DNA from: Chryseobacterium sp. 52
GTDB taxonomy: Bacteria > Bacteroidota > Bacteroidia > Flavobacteriales > Weeksellaceae
Direction: 5' to 3'
Length of the DNA stretch: 64,000 nucleotides
Assembly (NCBI RefSeq): GCF_002754245.1
Contig: NZ_PEEX01000001.1
Span: forward strand, 2,584,001-2,648,000
Below the pieces are notes generated by a model, which saw nothing but the letters and a program-made list of their open reading frames with translations, searched no databases and was not told where the DNA came from. Both the position numbers and the translations under genes were made by a program. Of this stretch, positions 35,746 to 44,127 are shown piece by piece (within the stretch, counting starts at the first letter, position 1; every line of letters starts with the position of its first letter).

Positions 35746-38700
35746 ATGTCAGATTTAATAGGAAAAGTAGCAACATCACCAGCCCCCAGGAGAGGATTTG
35801 GTGAACTTTTTGGAGAAGCCAAAAACAAACTGGATCATTTACAGAAAGATATGGCCAGCATTTTACCGGCCATGCCGGGTATGCCTGTAGGAAAATATTT
35901 TGATCTTGCGATTGGTATCGATTTTCACGAAACCATTTTCCCGCCAATGCCTTTATTGCCGGTACCCCATATCGGGATGGTTTTTGATATTATGAGTGCC
36001 ATAATGAACGCCATTTCAAGTGTATTGCCTGAGCCTCCCGCTCCTCCTGCAGATGGTTCTGAACCACCTACGAGCTTAACTTCTATTTGCACGGCGATTG
36101 TAAACGGGATGAAACCGTCTGTTCAGGTTCATGGACAATGGGTTGCTAATGCAGGGACGGGAATTCAGCATTTACCGGGGATTTTCTTACATATTCCCTT
36201 TCCTGTAGTAAAACCTATTGCAAGCTCTGAAATGTTTCTGGGAAGCAGCACGGTTTTAGCAGATGGCGGACCATGCAGCACCCAGTTTCACCTTGCGTTG
36301 TCATGTAATCTGATAGGAATTCCGGCACCTTTCCGGATTACAAAGCCAAAACCAAAGGTAGCTTTAATGGCGCCCACTTCCATGCTGTTAATTATTACAT
36401 CAGCCGGGAAACCTGTGCTCGCAGGTGGCCCGCCAACCATCGATCTTTTTCAGCTGGCCATGAGCCTGGGATTAAAAGGAATGGGAAAATTATGGAAAAA
36501 GGCAGGGAATAAACTACAGGACTTCATCCACAGAATTGAACCCAAAAACCCCAAACTGGCAAAAGTTTTACAACCCGTAAAATGCCGTCTGTTTGGTGAA
36601 CCTGTAGATGCAGCTACCGGAAGAGTATATTCTACAAATACCGATATTGAACTGCCGGGACCAATCCCTTTTATATGGCAACGTACCTACTACAGTGATG
36701 CTGAAGCAAACGGACCTTTAGGTTTTAACTGGCATCACAGTTATAATATGGGGCTTTATGATTTAGGAAATGATTTCGCTTCCTTACGTTTGTCAGACGG
36801 GAGGGAAACGGTAGTTCCGCTGATAGATCTCGGAGAAAAATATTTTAACAGACAAGAACAGTTAACCTTTAGTAAAGATGAAAAGGGGTATTTATTAACA
36901 GATTCTAATAAATTACAATATCGATTTAATGGGGCATTGAATCAGGAAGGCTACAGAATGCTTTCTTCAATAGCTACAGCAGATGGATTTAAAATAAGTT
37001 TAGACTATCATTCCAACGGTTGTTTAAAGAAAATAACAGACAGTACGGGCAAAATAATAAAGGTAGAAAATGATTCTGATTACCGAATTACCCGTTTATA
37101 TACTGTTGCCGAAAACAGGGAGATCACCTATATCCAATACAGATATGATGAATCGGGAAACATGGTCTATAATAAAGACGTAATCGGTGCAGAAAAACAT
37201 TTCCGGTATCATGGCCATTTGCTAGTTCAGCTTACGAACCAAACCGGCCAGAATTTTTATTGGGAATATGAAGGAGCAGGAGATGATGCAAAATGTATCC
37301 ATACCTGGGGAGATGGAGGTGTGCTTGAATATTTTACAGAATATAATCCGGGACACACCATTACCCGAAACAGTTTAGGTTTTACCGCAGAATATTTTTA
37401 TGATGAACGCAAACTGATCTATAAGATAATAGACGAAAACGGAGGAATTACCCATCAGAAATACAATCAGTATCAGGATCTTGAGCTAATCATTAATGCG
37501 GAAGGCTTAACACAAAAATACCTGTATACTGAAAACGGGTTATTGAAAACGGTAGAAAACGAAAATAACGGTCAGAGCCAGTTTCAATATGATGATGCTT
37601 TTAATTTAATCAAAATGACGAGTCCCGGCGGTGCAGAAATAGAATGGACCTATGACGAATTCCACCGGATTGTACAAAAGAAGCTTCCTTCAGGTGAAAA
37701 GCTGTACTATCAGTATGAAGATATGCACCTCAGAACAATTACAGACAATAAAAAACGGGCCGTCCACTTCTTCTATGATCAGTCGCATCATCTGGTACAG
37801 ATGATTTATCCCAATGAAACCTATAGCAAATGGGATTATGATGAATCGGGAAATGTAACAAGTGAGCGTGATCCAAGGGGGAATTTAACGTTTTATAAGT
37901 ACGATGATGCCGGAAATGTGATCTACTTAAAAGAAGCTGACGGAAACGAGCATTATTTCGAATATGATACCTCGTACAATATTATTCATGCGAAGGATGA
38001 CTTACATGATGTACGGTTCAGGTATGGCAGTTTAGGGATTTTACTGAGCCGGACACAGAACAACCGTACCGTGAAATTCGGATATGATGCGGAATTACAG
38101 TTAAAAAGTATCAGCAATGAAAAAGGTGAAGTATATCGCTTTGCGCTGGACGGAGTAGGTGATGTGATCAGTGAATGGGGATTTGACGGATTGCACCGTC
38201 AGTATGAACGGGATGCAATAGGCAGAGTGAAAAAAGTAGTCCGCCCGGACAACCGCTGGACAGAATATGACTATGATGGCATTGGAAATATCATTGCCGA
38301 ACAGCACAGTGACCTTTCATTTACAGGATACATTTACAATAAAGACGGATTTTTAATCGGTGGACTCAATCAGGATATCAGCATAAAAATACAGCGCGGA
38401 AAAGATGGCCGCATCATTAAAGAACAACAGGGGCAGCATTGGATAAGTAAAACGGTTGATAAGGAAAAGAACTCTTTATTGACACAGAGCTCATTAGGAG
38501 CAGATATTACCAGCCAGTATGATCATTTCGGACAACTCAATACATTAGAAAGTGGTAGCTGGAAAGCCCAATGGCAATACGATGCCACAGGACTTGAAAT
38601 ACAGCGCGATCTTACCGGCGGTATTAGTCAGGTCACAGAACATGATCAGCAGGGCAGAGTGGTTCGTCGAAGCATCAACAGTCATAATGTGGAGAAAAAC

Positions 38701-40077
38701 CGGACACGGTATATGTGGGGAACTGCGAACCGCTTACTGAAAACTGTCAATGAAATCACCGGAACCAATGCCAGTTTCAATTATGACGCATGGGATAATC
38801 TGGTAAGTGGAACCTATCAAAGCCGTCAGGAGACTGAAACCATTTATAAAGCTCCGGATGCCATAGGTAACCTTTTTGAAACCCCAAATCAAACTGATAG
38901 AAGCTATGGCCCGGGAGGAAAACTGCTGACCGATATACGGTATAATTATTACTACGATGCAGAAGGAAACCTGATTTTTAAAGAATTCAGAAAAAGTACC
39001 CAACGGGCAGCTATTTCCTCTTCCACCGTAGAGCACAAATATGGAATCAGCCTGATGGGAAGCGGTGTTGGCTGGCAGTATGAATGGAAAGGAAACGGAA
39101 TGCTTGCCAAGGTAATATTGCCACAGGGGGGAGAAGTCAGTTTTGCATATGATCCTTTGGGACGACGTATTGCCAAACAGTATAAAAATAAAGTGACCCG
39201 CTGGGTATGGGATGGAAATGTCCCTTTACATGAATGGCAGTATGACGGGGAATTCCCACCAAAGCTGAGTATTGATGAAAAAAATAATATAGAGGAAGCT
39301 TCTGAATCTGCCGAAAATGTAATAACTTGGCTGTATCAGGAGGGAAGCTTTGTGCCCTGTGGGAAAATTGTTGGAGAGGAGGAGTTTAGCATTATCAGCG
39401 ATTATTTAGGAACACCAACGCATGCTTACGATCATGAAGGCGTTCTTCTCTGGGAAAGGGAGCTAGATGTATATGGTTCTCTGCGAAAAGGGGATAATGA
39501 ATTTGTTCCGTTTTTGTATCAGGGGCAATATGTGGATGCAGAAACAGGATTAGCTTATAACCGCTTTCGGTATTATGATAATGAGAGTGGGAATTATATC
39601 AGTCAGGATCCGATTGGGCTGAATGGAGGTTTTGAATTTTATAGTTATGTTTCTAACGTTAATGTGGAATTGGATCCCTTTGGTGAAGCAGTACAAAGAG
39701 GAATAGATGCAAAGGAATGGATGAAACCAGGAGCAATGAGAGAACATCATACCATTCCTCAGGAGATGTTAAAAAATGAAGATTTTGTTAATCGTTTAGA
39801 GGAGTTAGGAATAAAAAAACCTAAGGTATATGTGGATAGACAGATTGTCAGAATTGACAATGTTTTTCATGATACATTACATGAAGGTGCAGGAGGGGGT
39901 GTATGGAATGAAACATTTAAAGACTGGTTTGAAGAGAATAGACGTTTTTCTAAAAAAAGTTTACAAAAACAGATCCGTAAAATGATGCATGACTTTAATG
40001 TTCCAATGAGATCACGAAACTTTGCACGAAAATATAAAAGAAAAGATAAAAAGAAATTTAAACCAAGACATCATTAA
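35746..40077 (+). CDS. PAAR-like/Rhs polymorphic toxin (T6SS effector)
   Basis: A 1443-residue protein. Residues ~1-250 are a PAAR-like spike-tip region (HGQWVANAGTG, GPCSTQF, AGGPPTIDLF). A DUF6531-type start of the Rhs cage follows at ~285 (PVDAATGRVYSTNTDIELPG), then many YD repeats to ~1250. The Rhs core end has YDNESGNYISQDPIGLNGG and the cleavage-site-like DPFG (1310-1313). The last 130 residues are the variable toxin, with HHTIPQE (His1334, His1335) and HDTLHEGAGGGVWN (His1375, His1379, Trp1387). This His pattern suggests an HNH/endonuclease-VII-like nuclease (inference). A basic tail rich in Lys and Arg ends the protein. Confidence 0.9.
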   Translation: MSDLIGKVATSPAPRRGFGELFGEAKNKLDHLQKDMASILPAMPGMPVGKYFDLAIGIDFHETIFPPMPLLPVPHIGMVFDIMSAIMNAISSVLPEPPAPPADGSEPPTSLTSICTAIVNGMKPSVQVHGQWVANAGTGIQHLPGIFLHIPFPVVKPIASSEMFLGSSTVLADGGPCSTQFHLALSCNLIGIPAPFRITKPKPKVALMAPTSMLLIITSAGKPVLAGGPPTIDLFQLAMSLGLKGMGKLWKKAGNKLQDFIHRIEPKNPKLAKVLQPVKCRLFGEPVDAATGRVYSTNTDIELPGPIPFIWQRTYYSDAEANGPLGFNWHHSYNMGLYDLGNDFASLRLSDGRETVVPLIDLGEKYFNRQEQLTFSKDEKGYLLTDSNKLQYRFNGALNQEGYRMLSSIATADGFKISLDYHSNGCLKKITDSTGKIIKVENDSDYRITRLYTVAENREITYIQYRYDESGNMVYNKDVIGAEKHFRYHGHLLVQLTNQTGQNFYWEYEGAGDDAKCIHTWGDGGVLEYFTEYNPGHTITRNSLGFTAEYFYDERKLIYKIIDENGGITHQKYNQYQDLELIINAEGLTQKYLYTENGLLKTVENENNGQSQFQYDDAFNLIKMTSPGGAEIEWTYDEFHRIVQKKLPSGEKLYYQYEDMHLRTITDNKKRAVHFFYDQSHHLVQMIYPNETYSKWDYDESGNVTSERDPRGNLTFYKYDDAGNVIYLKEADGNEHYFEYDTSYNIIHAKDDLHDVRFRYGSLGILLSRTQNNRTVKFGYDAELQLKSISNEKGEVYRFALDGVGDVISEWGFDGLHRQYERDAIGRVKKVVRPDNRWTEYDYDGIGNIIAEQHSDLSFTGYIYNKDGFLIGGLNQDISIKIQRGKDGRIIKEQQGQHWISKTVDKEKNSLLTQSSLGADITSQYDHFGQLNTLESGSWKAQWQYDATGLEIQRDLTGGISQVTEHDQQGRVVRRSINSHNVEKNRTRYMWGTANRLLKTVNEITGTNASFNYDAWDNLVSGTYQSRQETETIYKAPDAIGNLFETPNQTDRSYGPGGKLLTDIRYNYYYDAEGNLIFKEFRKSTQRAAISSSTVEHKYGISLMGSGVGWQYEWKGNGMLAKVILPQGGEVSFAYDPLGRRIAKQYKNKVTRWVWDGNVPLHEWQYDGEFPPKLSIDEKNNIEEASESAENVITWLYQEGSFVPCGKIVGEEEFSIISDYLGTPTHAYDHEGVLLWERELDVYGSLRKGDNEFVPFLYQGQYVDAETGLAYNRFRYYDNESGNYISQDPIGLNGGFEFYSYVSNVNVELDPFGEAVQRGIDAKEWMKPGAMREHHTIPQEMLKNEDFVNRLEELGIKKPKVYVDRQIVRIDNVFHDTLHEGAGGGVWNETFKDWFEENRRFSKKSLQKQIRKMMHDFNVPMRSRNFARKYKRKDKKKFKPRHH

Positions 40078-40078
40078 T

Positions 40079-40666
40079 ATGGAATTTTATTTAATCAGAA
40101 ATAAGAAAGCTCCGTGGGGAGATTATGGTAATGTTCTTTTATATGGGTTTATTTCCAAAGAAGTAAATGAAATAGTTGTAGAGAGAGTAGGCCCTTTTAT
40201 TCCCGCTATTTACTCATATAATAAATATATAGCTGTTATTGATAGTATAAAAGATGAAATTGAAGAAAGTCACTTAAATGGAGTGAAATTCATCAAATCA
40301 AAAAAGAAAAAAATAGTTAAAATAGATTGGCAAAATTGGTCTACGGATGAGAAAATCCCTGAAAAACCAAAATCCGGAGAGCCAGAAGATTTTATTTTTA
40401 AAGGAAAGAATGATGAGGTGCTTATCCATGCAACGGAAAATATTTGGGTTATTTCACCAGGCGATACAGCAAAAGGAATAATTGATAAAGATAAAAAGGT
40501 TGTTGGTGAATACAATCATATATCTTTGAATATTTCAGATTGGAATGGAGATGATGTATTTAGAACTCCTGAATTAGGACATGTTTTTTGTACAGAAAAC
40601 TTTAAAAATACCATTGATAATAAAATCGATTCATACTTAACTTTTATACCTATTTCATTGAAATAA
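40079..40666 (+). CDS. Putative immunity protein for the Rhs toxin
   Basis: A 195-residue cytosolic protein, read from the ATG at 40079 (MEFYLIRNKKAPWGDYGNVL), two bases after the Rhs stop. The frame extends upstream into the toxin gene, but that part is not expected to be used. It has HLNGVKFIKSKKKKIVKIDW and other features reminiscent of the Imm11/Imm43 (DUF1629-like) immunity families, as I recall them. Position directly after the toxin tip is the strongest evidence. It should bind and neutralise the C-terminal domain encoded just upstream. Confidence 0.7.
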   Translation: MEFYLIRNKKAPWGDYGNVLLYGFISKEVNEIVVERVGPFIPAIYSYNKYIAVIDSIKDEIEESHLNGVKFIKSKKKKIVKIDWQNWSTDEKIPEKPKSGEPEDFIFKGKNDEVLIHATENIWVISPGDTAKGIIDKDKKVVGEYNHISLNISDWNGDDVFRTPELGHVFCTENFKNTIDNKIDSYLTFIPISLK

Positions 40667-40716
40667 ATTTGATAATAAGATTTTTTTGTTAGAAATATAT
40701 CTATTATGAGCAGATT

Positions 40717-41358
40717 ATGAAAGACTTATTTTGCTTGTGGTCTAAACCTCAAAAAGGGGTTCCCATATTTTTAGAAGCAATACTAAAAGAGGAGTTTGAT
40801 ACTAAGGAGCCTATGGCTCCTAAAAACTATGAGTGGGCAAGTGTAAGGGGAAAGAAATACGCTAATTATCCGGATAGTCTTTGGCTTATTTGTAAAGAAA
40901 AGTTGCTTCTTTTTGATTATTATCCTTTTTTAAATGGTTTTATTGTTTCGAATTTATTTTTATCTGTAATAAACGAATTCATAAATTCCAATGATATTGA
41001 AACGGTATCCTTAAATGTAATTTCTAATAAAGGTGAAAAAATTACCGATAAAGAATATTTTTTTATGCGATTCATTGAAAAAGAATCAATTATAGACTAT
41101 GAAAATTCAAAATTTTTACTTGAAAAGGATGCAAATGTTGATTTTGTAAAAAAGATGGGATTTGGTATAAAAAAATTCGAAAAGCTTGAAATTAATAGTG
41201 TCGATAAAAATATTTTTATTCCTAATGACACAACTTTTTCAAAGTATATCTTTTGCTCTGAAATTGTAAAGGAAATTATGATTAGTAAGAGACTTTATGG
41301 TTTTGATTTTATTTATTATTTCGAATTACCAATGGTTTATAACGAAAGATATTTATAA
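40717..41358 (+). CDS. Second putative immunity protein (Imm11/Imm43-like)
   Basis: A 213-residue cytosolic protein, 50 bases after the first immunity gene. Composition is A+T-rich, like orphan toxin/immunity cassettes. The segment SNLFLSVINEFINSNDIETV and the overall layout resemble the Imm43/DUF1629-like immunity proteins, and it looks distantly like its neighbour. It may protect against a toxin tip no longer present or against kin with other tips. It is followed by a strong terminator. Confidence 0.6.
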   Translation: MKDLFCLWSKPQKGVPIFLEAILKEEFDTKEPMAPKNYEWASVRGKKYANYPDSLWLICKEKLLLFDYYPFLNGFIVSNLFLSVINEFINSNDIETVSLNVISNKGEKITDKEYFFMRFIEKESIIDYENSKFLLEKDANVDFVKKMGFGIKKFEKLEINSVDKNIFIPNDTTFSKYIFCSEIVKEIMISKRLYGFDFIYYFELPMVYNERYL

Positions 41359-41379
41359 AGAAATTAGATGCTTATTGAA

Positions 41380-41407
41380 AAAAAACTCCGAGTAATCGGA
41401 GTTTTTT
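41380..41407 (+). terminator. Intrinsic terminator of the Rhs/immunity operon
   Basis: AAAAAACTCCGA (41380-41391) and TCGGAGTTTTTT (41396-41407) pair perfectly around a GTAA loop, ending in a T-run. It begins 21 bases after the second immunity gene. Confidence 0.85.
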
Positions 41408-41469
41408 ATGATCAAAATTTAGTTTGATGATTAAAAACAGACTGTTTCTACAAAGAAGATAAGAAACCA

Positions 41470-41615
41470 CTGAATCTGCAGAAAATGTAATAACTTGGCT
41501 GTATCAGGAGGGAAGCTTTGTGCCCTGTGGGAAAATTGTTGGAGAGGAGGAGTTTAGCATTATCAGTGATTATTTAGCAAACACCCGGAATGCATATCAT
41601 CATATTTATAAGTAG
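41470..41615 (+). pseudogene. Orphan fragment of Rhs core, duplicated from the upstream Rhs gene
   Basis: Positions 41470-41578 repeat 39302-39410 of the Rhs gene with three mismatches in 109 bases, in the same orientation and frame (VITWLYQEGSFVPCGKIVGE). The copy has no start codon, diverges after the shared block with a one-base insertion and stops at TAG 41613. It is the 5' end of a displaced, degraded toxin tip. Recombination through such core copies is how Rhs genes exchange C-terminal toxins. Confidence 0.8.
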
Positions 41616-41656
41616 TGGAAAAGTTTGAAATAAGGATAAGGGTTAAAAAGGAGGAA

Positions 41657-41771
41657 ATGGATATTACTCCTAAAGTTTTAGATAAAGTAAGAGAATATGT
41701 ATGGAGCATTATATCTGTATAAACATAATGAGACCAATGAAATTATAGCTGGTTTTTGGCAGTATTCATAA
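41657..41771 (+). pseudogene. Frameshifted remnant after the orphan Rhs fragment
   Basis: An ATG at 41657 reads MDITPKVLDKVREYV. Near 41700 the protein-like reading moves to the next frame (YGALYLYKHNETNEIIAGFW) and stops at TAA 41769. It is too short to identify, but is plausibly what remains of the toxin tip or immunity gene that once followed the displaced Rhs core. Confidence 0.3.
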
Positions 41772-41782
41772 AAGACTACTTC

Positions 41783-41833
41783 AATTTTGAGGTTTCTGGC
41801 GAAGTCGTAGACTTCGCCAGAAACCTCAAAATT
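41783..41833. terminator. Perfect 24-bp hairpin with GAAGTC-gta-GACTTC tip
   Basis: Positions 41783-41806 and 41810-41833 are exact reverse complements around a three-base loop. The hairpin overlaps the stop codon of the Tet(X)-like gene by two bases. It probably ends that leftward transcript, and readthrough from the Rhs island. It shares tip and placement with the hairpin at 29121. Confidence 0.75.
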
Positions 41834-42953
41834 ATTTTACAATCAACTGCTCGAAAGAAAAACCAGGCTCACGCATCTCTATTTCGTTTCTGCTTGATGC
41901 AAGTTGTGCTTCACGGGCATACTTAAACATTTCCTCCTCATAGCTTTCAATAGCGGAATCCGGAGTTTCATAATTTCCGGAAATCAGTTTTTCAGATAAG
42001 ATCAGGGCGTCCATAAGGCCGGTATTCACTCCCTGACCCGCAAAAGGAGGCATCAGATGAGCTGCATCTCCAATGAGAGTTACCGGAAGAGGTCGGTTTT
42101 TTTTCCATGGTTGATCCAGTGAAAATTTTCTTGTTGGAAGGCTCCGGAAAGATGAGGTAGAACGAAATAAACCTTTGTAAAGCTCATCCCAGTCAGTAAA
42201 CCTCTCTAAAAGCAGCTTACGGATGATGTCCGTATCCTGAAAGCTTGCTCCATAATCTTCAGGTTGTTTAAAAATAACGCCATACATTAACGTACCATTG
42301 TTGTTGGGATTAACAATTAATAAATTACCTTCATAAGCAGCCATGAGTCTTTTACCATTGCATAATTGATAAAATTCAGGGCAGTTGACTTCAGGATTAG
42401 GAATATCTCCGTGAATAATGACCGTTCCGGTATTTTCTACTTCTGCATCCGTAACATAGGATCTTATTGTAGACATTCCGCCATTGGCTCCAATCACAAA
42501 ATCTGCTGTTGCCTGCGTGTTATTATCGAAACGTAAGAGCCATTTTCCATTAAGAACTTCAAGTCCAGTACATTTTCTGTCCCAGACTACTGTATCTTCA
42601 GCTAAGCTGTCCAGCAGCATTTTCCTTAGAATATTTCTATTGATTTCAGGATTGTCATATTGATTTTCAGAAGTAATAGGGTGGGTGAAGAACGGTTTTC
42701 CCTGTTCATCGGCCATGATAATTCCCATCGGTAAAGCCAAAGCATAATAACTTTCCAGCAAACCTGCCTTTTTCATGGCTTTCTGTCCGGAATCTTTATG
42801 TAAATCAAGCGTCCCACCCCAGATTCTGGTATGTGAGTCTTTATCTCTTTCGTAAACGGTTACCTCTGCACCATTTTGTTGTAATAATTTAGCCAGCATA
42901 AGACCAGCAGGCCCTGCACCGATGATGGCTGTTTTTTTATTTTTAAGTAACAT
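41832..42953 (-). CDS. Tet(X)-like FAD-dependent monooxygenase
   Basis: A 373-residue flavoprotein hydroxylase. The FAD-binding fold has GAGPAG (12-17), VYERDKD, the RIWGGTLDLHKDSGQKAMKK stretch and the second FAD motif GDAAHLMPPFAGQGVNTG (from about 295). These blocks, along with LALPMGI, NPEINRN and FYQLCNGKRLMA, follow the Tet(X) tetracycline-inactivating family closely over its full length as I remember it. It is clearly a diverged homologue rather than a Tet(X) allele. Whether it oxidises tetracyclines cannot be told from sequence. It is divergent from an AraC regulator that probably controls it. Confidence 0.85.
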   Translation of the reverse strand: MLLKNKKTAIIGAGPAGLMLAKLLQQNGAEVTVYERDKDSHTRIWGGTLDLHKDSGQKAMKKAGLLESYYALALPMGIIMADEQGKPFFTHPITSENQYDNPEINRNILRKMLLDSLAEDTVVWDRKCTGLEVLNGKWLLRFDNNTQATADFVIGANGGMSTIRSYVTDAEVENTGTVIIHGDIPNPEVNCPEFYQLCNGKRLMAAYEGNLLIVNPNNNGTLMYGVIFKQPEDYGASFQDTDIIRKLLLERFTDWDELYKGLFRSTSSFRSLPTRKFSLDQPWKKNRPLPVTLIGDAAHLMPPFAGQGVNTGLMDALILSEKLISGNYETPDSAIESYEEEMFKYAREAQLASSRNEIEMREPGFSFEQLIVK

Positions 42954-43046
42954 AATTTTGTGTTGTTGAATATTGATACAAAATTGAGGGTTGTTTTAGA
43001 GATAAAATAATTACATTAGACCTAAAAATAGTCGTAAAAGACTTTT

Positions 43047-44006
43047 ATGGAAAAAGACAATCCTACCATACCAAATGTTCTTAAAAATCTAGCCCATTCA
43101 TTGGGGGTAGAAATAGGGCACAGAACACTATGGATTCCCCCGAAATTTGGCCATGGATATTGTAGTGGTTTTATTTTTAATGAACATATCAGGATGCTTA
43201 TTAGTAATTACGAGCTGAACGAAGATGTCATACTTGAAAATCCGGATTTCAATACAGCTAAAAGAATGATCTTTTTTAAATTTCAGAATATCTTTCCTGA
43301 TACAGACCCATTATCAACAGAAAAACAGGTCAGAGGTATACCTTCCGTTTTAATTGCGACCAGCCGCATCAACACAGATCATATGATCTCTATTCACTCC
43401 AACACCTCTACCATCAACATTGAGATGGATGCAGATTACCTCAATGCATTATTTTATACATCAGAGAAATCACCCGTTCTGCAAAGTCTGCTTCAGAATA
43501 GCCATCCTTATCTTTTTGAGCAAATGATGCATCCTTCTTTGCAGAAAATTGTTGACGAAATTCTGTCCGAAACTATAGATGAAAACTTTGAGCTGTTTTT
43601 TCTGAGAATCAAGGCCGAAGAACTCATTTGCAGATTATTGATGGAACTGGAAAAGCGCGATGAAAAACGTCTTTATGTTTTAAATAGTCAGGATATAGGA
43701 ACCATTTATAAAGTGAGAGAACACATCCTTGAACATTTGGAAATTCCACCCGTTATTGGAAAACTGGCAGAGGAATCAGGGATGAGCCCCACTAAACTGA
43801 AACGTTTATTCAAACAGATTTTCGGGGACAGTATTTTTAGATATTACCAGCAATTCAGAATACAGAAAGCTTCTCTCCTGTTGAAAGAAAAAAAGTATTC
43901 TGTTTCAGAAGTAGGGTATATGTTAGGCTTTACCAACCTGAGCCATTTTTCAAAGATATTTCATGAGCATATTGGAATGAAGCCTAAACAGTATGCAATG
44001 ATGTAA
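43047..44006 (+). CDS. AraC-family regulator divergent from the Tet(X)-like gene
   Basis: A 319-residue regulator with an N-terminal ~210-residue sensing region. The C-terminal AraC double HTH has IGKLAEESGMSPTKLKRLFK, RYYQQFRIQKA and VSEVGYMLGFTNLSHFSKIF. It belongs to the longer-sensor AraC group common in Bacteroidetes. The 93-base divergent spacer with the monooxygenase gene suggests local control. Substrate or ligand is unknown. Confidence 0.88.
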   Translation: MEKDNPTIPNVLKNLAHSLGVEIGHRTLWIPPKFGHGYCSGFIFNEHIRMLISNYELNEDVILENPDFNTAKRMIFFKFQNIFPDTDPLSTEKQVRGIPSVLIATSRINTDHMISIHSNTSTINIEMDADYLNALFYTSEKSPVLQSLLQNSHPYLFEQMMHPSLQKIVDEILSETIDENFELFFLRIKAEELICRLLMELEKRDEKRLYVLNSQDIGTIYKVREHILEHLEIPPVIGKLAEESGMSPTKLKRLFKQIFGDSIFRYYQQFRIQKASLLLKEKKYSVSEVGYMLGFTNLSHFSKIFHEHIGMKPKQYAMM

Positions 44007-44096
44007 TAAATATCGGGCAAAAGGTGTCATATAGGCAACATCCTTTTTATTTTTAAAAACTTTAATAAATAGGCTCAGTTCATACTAAAACTTAAC

Positions 44097-44104
44097 TACT
44101 TTTG
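44097..44104 (+). promoter_or_regulatory. -7 promoter element of the serine hydrolase gene
   Basis: TACTTTTG is an exact TAnnTTTG match, 23 bases before the ATG at 44128. The -33 region (around 44071) has only a weak match (GTTC). Confidence 0.45.
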
Positions 44105-44127
44105 ACAAACTAATTTCCAAGAATAGA

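Noticed and set aside
40022..40078. Extension of the immunity gene into the Rhs toxin
   Set aside because: Overlaps the toxin tail in another frame; ATG at 40079 is correctly placed after the toxin stop.
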